IMG/VR virus record: IMGVR_UViG_3300032323_001800
Location: 62,001-126,000 of that record
DNA length: 64,000 bases
DNA from: a virus
Reading direction: 5' to 3' (one strand)
Shown here one piece after another: positions 53,921 through 61,686 of this stretch (the first letter of the stretch is position 1; each line of letters opens with the position of its first letter). The position numbers and the translations under genes were made by a program. Under the pieces are notes generated by a model that was given only the letters and a program-made list of their open reading frames with translations, made no database searches and was not told where the DNA came from.

Positions 53921-54190
53921 ATGCAGATAGAATCGGATAAAGATTTCCCTCAATTACGAAAACAATTTGATGTTTGGCGCAAACGATTTCCTATGTTTAA
54001 ACATGATGTAACACATATAGAAAAAATCATAGAAACACACATTCAAAATCACAGTATTATTATGGTACATTATCGACAGACAAAAAGTAAGTCGTGGTTA
54101 GAAAAAGCACAGAACGAAATTAATGAAATTAATCGGGTTGTTAATACTGTGGAAAAAATTGAGTTGATGTCAATGCTGAGCCGTGGATAA
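53921..54190 (+). CDS. Small conserved hypothetical protein after gp23
   Basis: An 89-residue helical, basic protein (FDVWRKRFPMFKHDVTHIEK, SWLEKAQNEINEINRVVNTV, KIELMSMLSRG). I recall unnamed short ORFs with a similar SWLEKAQ...IELM ending near gp23 in marine T4-like phages. It has no signal peptide or membrane segment. It starts 19 bases beyond the gp23 terminator, so it may be expressed by readthrough at a low level or from an unseen promoter. Its stop codon overlaps the late octamer for the next gene. Function unknown. Confidence 0.6.
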   Translation: MQIESDKDFPQLRKQFDVWRKRFPMFKHDVTHIEKIIETHIQNHSIIMVHYRQTKSKSWLEKAQNEINEINRVVNTVEKIELMSMLSRG

Positions 54191-54193
54191 ATA
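54186..54193 (+). promoter_or_regulatory. Late promoter octamer before 54278 gene
   Basis: GATAAATA, 84 bases before the ATG at 54278. The leader that follows contains a small TACTTA/TAAGTA hairpin and then AAGGAGA before the start codon. Confidence 0.55.
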
Positions 54194-54277
54194 AAGTATC
54201 TAGAGCGTACTTATAGTAAGTAACTTATGGGGTAACCATCCTCGTAGACCTAGAACGTCAAATTAAGGAGAAACAAA

Positions 54278-54673
54278 ATGGGACGTCCATTAAGAAAAGA
54301 TATATTAGGTACTGATGTTATTGGTACATTCACAAGTGATACCGGTGTTAGAGTTGATTACCATGACGGTAGTTCTTTAGTAAGCACAGGTATTATCAAA
54401 AAACAACGTGGCGCAAAAACATTTGTATGCGCACCTAACGCAACACCTACAGATACTACATCATTTAGAACTGTTGTATTAACTAATGCTGCTGCTGGAG
54501 CACTAACAAGCGGCCAAATGAGATTAACTGGCTATGTTGGCGGCAACGCTGATTCAGGCCGTGCTCTAGCAAAGATTACAAAACGTGTGGCTGTTGATTT
54601 CAGCGGCAATCGTTATACCTGGGTTCTTGCTAACGATTCAACAAACGATTATATTGTTTTAACAGCTATCTAA
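54278..54673 (+). CDS. MGRPL-type virion structural protein
   Basis: A 131-residue beta-rich protein starting MGRPLRKDILGTDVIGTF, with GIIKKQRGAKTFVCAP, RTVVLTNAAAGALTSGQM and a C-terminal VAVDFSGNRYTWVLAND. The MGRPL(x)K opening is shared by small structural proteins I recall from T4-like cyanophages. It may be a head decoration or neck/fibre base protein. A strong SD (AAGGAGA) and its own late octamer upstream suggest high late expression. It is followed 14 bases later by a large fibre-type protein, so it may head a fibre operon extending to 57578. Confidence 0.68.
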   Translation: MGRPLRKDILGTDVIGTFTSDTGVRVDYHDGSSLVSTGIIKKQRGAKTFVCAPNATPTDTTSFRTVVLTNAAAGALTSGQMRLTGYVGGNADSGRALAKITKRVAVDFSGNRYTWVLANDSTNDYIVLTAI

Positions 54674-54687
54674 ATCGAGATCGATAA

Positions 54688-56220
54688 ATGAGTCAAGTAT
54701 TACAAACTAATTGCGATTATAAAATAAAGACGCAGTCCGGTGGAACAATAACACTAGACACTAGTCCAGTCGCTGGAAGTAATGGTACTGTAAGAATTAC
54801 AGGTAACTTATTAGTTGAAGGTGAGCAATTAACAATTAATACCACTGACTTGTTTGTCGAAGATAATATTATTAGATTGAACATCGGCGAAACTGGTAAC
54901 GGAGTAACTGAAGGTTACTCCGGTATTGAAATCGATCGAGGAGTTGATGGTAGCGAAACAAATCTCTATGCTACATTTTGGTTTAATGAAAGCACAGACA
55001 GCTGGGAAATCGTTCAACAATCTGGTGGTCCAACACCAGTCATACGCTTTGATAACAGTACATTAAAGCTTCGAGCAATTACTACAAATGCAACTACAGA
55101 TGAAGGCGACTTAACTCTAATAGGAGCAGGAACCGGAGTTGTTAAAGTAGAAGGTACTATTAACTACGAACAACAAGTTACCAGCGACGATGATATTCCA
55201 AACAAGAGATATGTAGATTTAACTGTTAGAAATAGAGAGCCTGCCAATAGAATTCAACGTAGCAACTCGTATGTTAAAGTTCAAGACGTTGATGGAGGTG
55301 CTACTGGCCGTGCTGTACTTGGAGTACTAGCAGGTGTTATTAACCAGCCAGGTTTAAATTACGAAGTTGGTGATTTAATTTATCTTACTTCGGGAACATA
55401 CAGCGAACCAGCCTTGTGGGAAGTAACTGGAGTTGTATTCGGTACTGGTGCTATTTCAGCAATTGATCCAATTGAACAGGGATTTTATACAGAACTTTCT
55501 GTAACAAATACCAGTTCGCCCACAACTACCGACAGTACAAATGGTTTCGGAGCTACACTAAATCTAGAATGGGTTGTAAGAACTGTTGAAATAATTAATG
55601 CTGGTAACGACTACGAAGCAGCTAACGTGTTTTTTAGTTTTAATTCACCTAGTGAAACTCAAGCAACAGGCACAGTTGTTATAGATACCGACCCGCTATC
55701 AGAAGACTATCGTAGAATTACTGACGTAACTATTGTGGGTGGTGGTGAATATTTTGCAATACCTGCAGTTACATTCTCGGCAGGATCTACAACAGATTTA
55801 ACTGAAAGTCAGATAAGCATAGTTGTTGAAGATGCAGTGTCTGCGGTGTTCTATGAAAATAGAGTTGAGATTGGTGGTCTTGAAATTATTGACAATGCTA
55901 TTGTAACTAAGGCAGGTAGAACTAACGACAACATTTTATTAGATCCTAACGGTACTGGTAAAGTTGAAATCAATTACGGTATTCAATTAAACAACGCAGA
56001 TTATGCCCTAATAGCTGTGGCAAACTCCACAGTTGTTTTTGGCGACTCTCCACTAGTTGGTGAAGCAGGAGTATTTTATAATAATACACAGCAAGAAACA
56101 AGATGGAGTCAGTGGGTAACAAACAACAATAATTTTGATGCTACGGATCTAGCAGCAAGACCGGTAAGAAACGAATTAATAAGCAAGAATAAAGCACTTG
56201 TAATGAGTATGCTATTCTAA
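54688..56220 (+). CDS. Modular virion/fibre protein
   Basis: A 510-residue beta-rich protein. It contains the module GNLLVEGEQLTINTTDLF followed by VEDNIIRLNIG, akin to that of fibre paralogue 4. A GxGY-type repeat pair (VEIINAGNDYEAANVFFSFN and VTIVGGGEYFAIPAVTF) follows, then KVEINYGIQLNNADYAL near the C-terminus, which ends LISKNKALVMSMLF. The repeats also occur in the giant protein and at 56589. No enzymatic motif. It is probably part of a fibre or a tail-attached adhesin. It is in an operon with the small gene downstream. Confidence 0.7.
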   Translation: MSQVLQTNCDYKIKTQSGGTITLDTSPVAGSNGTVRITGNLLVEGEQLTINTTDLFVEDNIIRLNIGETGNGVTEGYSGIEIDRGVDGSETNLYATFWFNESTDSWEIVQQSGGPTPVIRFDNSTLKLRAITTNATTDEGDLTLIGAGTGVVKVEGTINYEQQVTSDDDIPNKRYVDLTVRNREPANRIQRSNSYVKVQDVDGGATGRAVLGVLAGVINQPGLNYEVGDLIYLTSGTYSEPALWEVTGVVFGTGAISAIDPIEQGFYTELSVTNTSSPTTTDSTNGFGATLNLEWVVRTVEIINAGNDYEAANVFFSFNSPSETQATGTVVIDTDPLSEDYRRITDVTIVGGGEYFAIPAVTFSAGSTTDLTESQISIVVEDAVSAVFYENRVEIGGLEIIDNAIVTKAGRTNDNILLDPNGTGKVEINYGIQLNNADYALIAVANSTVVFGDSPLVGEAGVFYNNTQQETRWSQWVTNNNNFDATDLAARPVRNELISKNKALVMSMLF

Positions 56221-56229
56221 GGATTGAAA

Positions 56230-56592
56230 ATGATAGATAACGCACTTTTAACAACTAGTACAGCAACAATTTTTACAGCACCGGGCGATCCGGGAGATTT
56301 AAATGTCCAGAGCGCCATTACTACAATGATTTTTTGTAATGTACTGACACCAGATGTATCGGCTCCGATAGATGATACTACTAACGAAACATTTATCGAT
56401 GTGTATATTGTAAAATCAGGACAGGCCGCCAGTGACCTAGTTAATGCTGTTGTTAAAAATTTAAGAGTACCTGCAGGCGAAACAGTATTTTTTGATACAG
56501 AAAGATTGGTATTATCATCAGGTGATACTATACAAGCAAAAGCATTAAACAATAATACTGTAGTAGCAACTATTAGTGTATTGCCAGTATGA
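56230..56592 (+). CDS. Small beta-rich virion protein
   Basis: A 120-residue protein from the ATG at 56230 (AAGGAT seven bases before it). An in-frame TTG two codons upstream is unlikely. The sequence resembles a small beta-sandwich decoration or fibre-attachment protein: LTTSTATIFTAPGDPGD, TFIDVYIVKSGQAASDLVN, LRVPAGETVFFDTERLVL, SSGDTIQAKALNNNTVVATI. The pattern of two sheet-forming halves and a GETVFFDTERLVL motif recalls small phage structural proteins. It overlaps the next gene by ATGA. Function unproven. Confidence 0.65.
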   Translation: MIDNALLTTSTATIFTAPGDPGDLNVQSAITTMIFCNVLTPDVSAPIDDTTNETFIDVYIVKSGQAASDLVNAVVKNLRVPAGETVFFDTERLVLSSGDTIQAKALNNNTVVATISVLPV

Positions 56593-57578
56593 AATATTTA
56601 AAAACTAAAAACATTTCTAAATTTAGTATTGCCGACAGATCATTTATTGTCGAGCAGCCTAGCGGAAAAATTACCACAAACTCTCAAGATAGTATAAAAA
56701 TTCCTACAGGGTCCATAGAAAGACGACCTATCGTACCAGATCAAGGTATGATTAGATTTACCACAGACGATACTAATAATCACGAAGATGTGAATACTGC
56801 TACGTATTTTCCAACAAGACCCGTTGGAGTTGAAGCATACTTTGATGGAGAATGGCGTCCTGTAAGATTGCAAGGCCCTGCTGCTATTACTAAAACTTTA
56901 TTAGGTACAGGTAACTGGGATGCGATCCTTCAACCTAACGAAGACCTAAGTAGATTTTTTCCAGCCAGCGGCGAACCATTGGCTATCATTCCAAACAGCG
57001 GTGATAGTGTTATTGTCTTAGTTGAAAACGTATTTCAAATACACGGCGCAGGTAATAACTTTCAATTAATAGAAAGTTCTGGCCAAGTAAGAGCAGTTGA
57101 AATTACCAACGAAGGTTCTAACTATGACACACCAGGAAATGTAACAGTTGCATTTGCTGACCCCTTTACTGGAGGCGGTTGGACTTCTGGCGGAAGCGTA
57201 ACTGTGGGCGATTATGTATCATTTGTTGATAGCTCGGATAAAAACTGGTATTATGTAACTACTGGCACAACGTTAGGTACATCGGGTCCTACACATACTA
57301 GTGGTTCTGCAGCAAACGGTAATACATCTCTAACCTATGTTGGAACCACAGCCCGTGGTATTGTTACTATTGTCGCAGGTGAAATTACAGAAGTTACAAT
57401 AACTGATATCGGTGCTGGATATACAACAGTGCCGGCAGTATCATTTAACGACAGCGGAGCAGAAGGTGCAGGCGCTGCCGGAACAGCAGTGATAACTAAA
57501 CCAGGTTGGCACATTGAATTCTTCTCAGCAGTACCCGACACTAAAAAAGTATATATCTACCACGGTTTCGATCAATAA
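56589..57578 (+). CDS. Virion protein with GxGY repeat modules
   Basis: A 329-residue protein that starts on the stop of the preceding gene (ATGA). The N-terminal half contains FTTDDTNNHEDVNTATYFPT and VGVEAYFDGEWRPVRLQGP, a segment that resembles fibre-attachment domains. Two G-x-I-x-x-V-x-I-x-x-x-G-x-Y repeats (VRAVEITNEGSNYDTPGNV, then ITEVTITDIGAGYTTVPAV) follow. Between them is a CBM-like VGDYVSFVDSSDKNWYYVTT. It ends with IEFFSAVPDTKKVYIYHGFD. It shares building blocks with the giant protein. Its role is probably adhesin or fibre shaft. Confidence 0.68.
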   Translation: MKYLKTKNISKFSIADRSFIVEQPSGKITTNSQDSIKIPTGSIERRPIVPDQGMIRFTTDDTNNHEDVNTATYFPTRPVGVEAYFDGEWRPVRLQGPAAITKTLLGTGNWDAILQPNEDLSRFFPASGEPLAIIPNSGDSVIVLVENVFQIHGAGNNFQLIESSGQVRAVEITNEGSNYDTPGNVTVAFADPFTGGGWTSGGSVTVGDYVSFVDSSDKNWYYVTTGTTLGTSGPTHTSGSAANGNTSLTYVGTTARGIVTIVAGEITEVTITDIGAGYTTVPAVSFNDSGAEGAGAAGTAVITKPGWHIEFFSAVPDTKKVYIYHGFDQ

Positions 57579-57619
57579 ACTACTGCCAATCTTACGGTAA
57601 ATATCTGTAAGGAGCTCAC

Positions 57620-60600
57620 ATGGCAGATCTAGGTAGAATTTCCGGTCCAATGTTAAAAGACAACCTCTTACGAGGTGGTGTTGATCTTGTCTTTGAAAAT
57701 AGATTAGGCGATAATAATCTTTATCTTGATGTTAATACTACTAAAATTGGTATTAACACAGATTCTATTACTAGAGAATTAACAATTAATGATGCAGTAA
57801 AAACTGATTATTTGATTGTTGATAATTTATTTAGATCCAATAATGTAAGATTTGAAGCATCCTCTATAGAATCCTTGCTTGGAGATTTAGTGTTCAACCC
57901 AGCATCGGGAATTACTAATCTTTCTAGTATATCGACATATGGATTAACAATACAAGATAACATTATTCAAAGTTTAAATTCAAATGAAACTATTGAATTA
58001 AGACCCGACGGTTCAGGTGATGTAAATTTTACAACTGTCGAATTAGATATCGATGGTAATTTACATACTACCGGAGATATTACGTTAGACGGAACAATTA
58101 CTATCGGAAACAGTGATACAGATTCTGTGTCGTTTGCCTCTGATATCGACAGCGATATTATTCCAGATATAAATGAAACATTTAATTTAGGCTCAACATC
58201 TAAAAAATGGTTAGGGGTTCATACTGAATTTGTTAATGGCCAATTATTAGAGACTTCTGGAATATCGGTATCTGGTGTCAATAGTATCTCGTTACGTCAA
58301 GGTAATATTTGGTATGTTGCTGTTAATGGTTCAGACACAAACGTTGGAGATCATCAAAACGGTCCGTTCCTAACTGTTAAACACGCTTTGGAAAATGCCA
58401 ACGGCGGTGATACTGTTTATATCTACCCAGGGGAATATCAAGAAGAATTTCCACTTACGGTGCCAGATGGCGTAACAGTTCGAGGTGCCGGACTACGAGC
58501 TGTTAAAATAACACCCACAGTATTAACTCAAACTAAAGATGCGTTTTTATTACACGGTGATACAACTGTCTCTGATTTAACAGTTGGTGATTTTTATTAC
58601 AACAGTTCTCTAAACACCGGGTACGGATTTAGATTCGCACCTAATTACACAATACCATCTAGATCTCCGTACATTCAGAACATATCAGTTATAACACAAG
58701 AGGTTGCTGGAAATGTATCACCTACATCAATAACAGTGGGTCCATCATCTACCGGAGTGTCTTTAACTAGTAATAGTGTAACTTTATCTAAGACATTTTA
58801 TAGTCAATCTCTCGTAGATTCTCTAGTAGGGCAGACAGCAGTAATTGATAGATATCCTAATCCTCCGTTAATCTATACTGTCGTATCGATTGAAACAGAG
58901 TCACTATCTCCTACAGAATGGAGAATGACAGTTGATACAACTTTTAATCCAACCGGTCAAATTAAGCCTATTAGTTTTTACCCAGACGCCGGATCAATAG
59001 AGATAGTTACTAACGATATCTGGGATACTACAGGAAATTCAGTTGGAGAAAAGTGGGTAGCTTGGTTTAAAACTAATTTACCTGTGGATTTTGAAAATAC
59101 AGTAGAGCCCGGATGGACTATCAATGTAGCAGGCACTATCTATATCGTCGATTATGTAATTGAAGATCCTGTCAATACTAATATGTGGAGAATATATGTT
59201 ACTACTTCATTAGTTGCTGGTACAGGTATTCCAATTTTTTCATCTCCTACTATCGGACCCCCATTACTAGCAGGTCGAGGAGCACTAGCAGACGGAGCAT
59301 ATGCTAATACAGCAACCACTGACTTAACATCTATATCAACTGATAACATTTTTGTTACTGTTAATGGTGAACAAATCGTTACATCCTACGGCGAAGCATC
59401 GATGTTATTCCATTCTGTGACATTTATTGTTCCTAATGCTATTGGACTATATGCTACAAATGGTGTTAGAATAGAATGGTTAAACTCATTCACGTATTTT
59501 GCCAGCAAAGGTCTATATGCTGTAAATGGTGTCGAAGGCCGAGTAAGCATTGACGGTTCTTCAATCAAATACGGTGCCGAGATTCGTAGTATTGGATCAG
59601 CAAACGTGTATGGTCTAGTAGGAGCAGAAGCTGACGGTAATCAAACTTTAATGTATTTGATTAATCACAATTTTGCCTATATTGGTTCCGGACTCGATTC
59701 TACAAACAATCCTTCGAATGTGATACAGACTAACGAAACTATAGAATTAAATTCTGGAAAAATTTATTATCAAAGTTTAGATCATAAAGGCACGTATCGA
59801 GTAGGAGATGTTTTTGTTGTTGATCTAGAGACCGGAGAAATATCAATAGATGGTGTTTCAACATCTTTTGGCGGTATAACAGCACTAAATTTTGTTGACG
59901 AAGACTCCGAAACATTAATAAATGCTTCAACAGTTGATGCTAATAATATAAGAATTTCCGGAAATACAATTTCAAGCATCTCGGGCGATGTTATAATAAC
60001 ATCTCAATCAGATCAGATTAATTTAACACAAAACGTTAATATTGATAAAAACTTAGATATTTCTAATGATTTTATTATCAAAGGACAATTAACAGTTGGT
60101 AACCAACTAGTTGATACAGTTAATTTTGTATCTAAATTAGACGAAGATTTAATTCCTAAACTTGATAACACATATTCAATTGGCTCAAATTTATTAAAGT
60201 GGGATGCTTCTAATATTGAAAATATTGAATTAGACAATTTAAAGTTTTTTGATAATAGAATAAAAACCATAGAGACTAACAGCGATGTAGAATTAACAGC
60301 TCAAGGCACCGGAAGGATTTATACCAGCGTTACGGACGTAGAAATCGAACAGAGTTTAACTGTTAATGGAATTACTGATTTAAAAAATACAAATGTATTA
60401 GGTACTGTAACACATACTGGCAATACACTTCAAACAGGAAATTCTTTCCAAACTGGTGATTATAATCTAACTGGAAGCTTATCTGTAAGTAATGATTTTT
60501 TTACAGAAGATATTGCCTTTATTGACAATAGAGTCATTACTCAAAATTCCAATTCTGATTTAGATTTACGAGCAGCAGGCACTGGTAGAGTATATGTTCC

Positions 60601-61549
60601 TAACGATAATGTGCAAATTGATCAAAATCTAACAGTTACGGGTTTAACATCTACTACAAATATAACAAATTCTAATACAGTAACTTCGGATCAATTTTAT
60701 GTCGATGACGTTTTAATCAAAGACAATTACATAACAACATATAATTCAAATTCTAACTTAGAATTATTTGCTAATAATGCAGGCGGTGTATTTTTAGAAA
60801 CTTTAAAATTTACTGATAACACAATTTCAACTGTTTCTGGAAATACTAATATCAGCATTGCTACATTATCTAGTGGTAGTGTTCTTATTAATGATGAAAA
60901 AGCATTAAAAATTCCTGTAGGATCTGGATCTGCTAGACCTGTTGGAGTTCAAGGTGATTTTAGATACGATTCAACTGACGGATTGTATAGTGGTTGGAGT
61001 TCTAACAGAGTTACATTTGGTGGGGTATTTTCAGCTGATCGTAGAACAAACGTAACAGCGCATCCTACTAATAACACACTTAATTTTATTGCAAATTTAG
61101 TACCAACTATAACTATTAGTGAATCTGGTATTAGATCAAATGGATTAGGCACTGACAATAATTTGTTATTTAATGGAAATATTATTTCAACACAATTATT
61201 AAATTCAAACATTAATATAACACCAAACGGAACAGGGCAAACTGACCTAGGCGAAATACACATATATCAAAATGAGTTTATTAATCAAAATAACTCTACT
61301 CCTATAACCTTAGCGACCACTGCTGGCGGCCATGTAAAATTTAACGGAACTAAAGCAGTACAAATTCCATTTGGTCCTAGTGATGAACGCCCTTTTACTG
61401 AAGTAGGCGATATAAGATGGAATACTGATAACAATGCTACTGAGATTTTTGACGGGGTTAATTACGTCAGCATCGCTGGAGTTACTGAATCGGCCTCTCC
61501 TGAACAGGTACAAGAACTCAACGAGATCTACGCCATACTCCTTGGTTAA
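57620..61549 (+). CDS. Large beta-helix tail fibre 1 (DUF1565-like)
   Basis: A 1309-residue protein opening MADLGRISGPMLKDNLLRGG. A region near residues 228-300 (IWYVAVNGSDTNVGDHQNGP, GGDTVYIYPGEYQEEFPLTV, VTVRGAGLRAVKITP) is a right-handed beta-helix of DUF1565/pectate-lyase type. Between about residues 365 and 550 it carries a segment absent from the paralogue at 61687. The second half is composed of many NSDTDSVSF- and GTGRxY-type repeats and an SARPVGVQGDFRYDSTDGL segment, ending with a helical VQELNEIYAILL. Long fibre or tail-spike role. SD AAGGAG lies eight bases before the ATG. No catalytic residues for a lyase are evident. Confidence 0.82.
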   Translation: MADLGRISGPMLKDNLLRGGVDLVFENRLGDNNLYLDVNTTKIGINTDSITRELTINDAVKTDYLIVDNLFRSNNVRFEASSIESLLGDLVFNPASGITNLSSISTYGLTIQDNIIQSLNSNETIELRPDGSGDVNFTTVELDIDGNLHTTGDITLDGTITIGNSDTDSVSFASDIDSDIIPDINETFNLGSTSKKWLGVHTEFVNGQLLETSGISVSGVNSISLRQGNIWYVAVNGSDTNVGDHQNGPFLTVKHALENANGGDTVYIYPGEYQEEFPLTVPDGVTVRGAGLRAVKITPTVLTQTKDAFLLHGDTTVSDLTVGDFYYNSSLNTGYGFRFAPNYTIPSRSPYIQNISVITQEVAGNVSPTSITVGPSSTGVSLTSNSVTLSKTFYSQSLVDSLVGQTAVIDRYPNPPLIYTVVSIETESLSPTEWRMTVDTTFNPTGQIKPISFYPDAGSIEIVTNDIWDTTGNSVGEKWVAWFKTNLPVDFENTVEPGWTINVAGTIYIVDYVIEDPVNTNMWRIYVTTSLVAGTGIPIFSSPTIGPPLLAGRGALADGAYANTATTDLTSISTDNIFVTVNGEQIVTSYGEASMLFHSVTFIVPNAIGLYATNGVRIEWLNSFTYFASKGLYAVNGVEGRVSIDGSSIKYGAEIRSIGSANVYGLVGAEADGNQTLMYLINHNFAYIGSGLDSTNNPSNVIQTNETIELNSGKIYYQSLDHKGTYRVGDVFVVDLETGEISIDGVSTSFGGITALNFVDEDSETLINASTVDANNIRISGNTISSISGDVIITSQSDQINLTQNVNIDKNLDISNDFIIKGQLTVGNQLVDTVNFVSKLDEDLIPKLDNTYSIGSNLLKWDASNIENIELDNLKFFDNRIKTIETNSDVELTAQGTGRIYTSVTDVEIEQSLTVNGITDLKNTNVLGTVTHTGNTLQTGNSFQTGDYNLTGSLSVSNDFFTEDIAFIDNRVITQNSNSDLDLRAAGTGRVYVPNDNVQIDQNLTVTGLTSTTNITNSNTVTSDQFYVDDVLIKDNYITTYNSNSNLELFANNAGGVFLETLKFTDNTISTVSGNTNISIATLSSGSVLINDEKALKIPVGSGSARPVGVQGDFRYDSTDGLYSGWSSNRVTFGGVFSADRRTNVTAHPTNNTLNFIANLVPTITISESGIRSNGLGTDNNLLFNGNIISTQLLNSNINITPNGTGQTDLGEIHIYQNEFINQNNSTPITLATTAGGHVKFNGTKAVQIPFGPSDERPFTEVGDIRWNTDNNATEIFDGVNYVSIAGVTESASPEQVQELNEIYAILLG

Positions 61550-61560
61550 TTTACAAAACA

Positions 61561-61568
61561 TATAAATA
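61561..61568 (+). promoter_or_regulatory. Late promoter TATAAATA before fibre 2
   Basis: A perfect TATAAATA 11 bases after the stop of fibre 1 and 118 bases before the ATG of fibre 2, separating the two paralogues into distinct transcripts. Confidence 0.65.
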
Positions 61569-61576
61569 CATTTGAT

Positions 61577-61658
61577 TACGAAAAATGACCAATTTTTCGT
61601 ATGGTTAAACTGTGGTAACCCAGCAAAGAGCCCGTAAGGGATGAAAATTAGGGTAACC
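61577..61658 (+). promoter_or_regulatory. Structured 5' leader of fibre 2
   Basis: Two stems lie between the TATAAATA and the start codon. The first is a perfect 10-base TACGAAAAAT / ATTTTTCGTA with loop GACCA (61577-61601). The second is GGTAACCC / GGGTAACC (61614-61621 with 61651-61658; one A-A mismatch) enclosing CCC-GTAA-GGG. The first could terminate readthrough from fibre 1 or stabilise the leader. Confidence 0.5.
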
Positions 61659-61686
61659 GTGAAACGCGGGGTAAAAAGGAGAGCGA

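Noticed and set aside
57620-61549. Active pectate lyase or polysaccharide depolymerase
   Set aside because: The beta-helix is of DUF1565 type without recognisable catalytic residues, so only a structural or binding role is supported.
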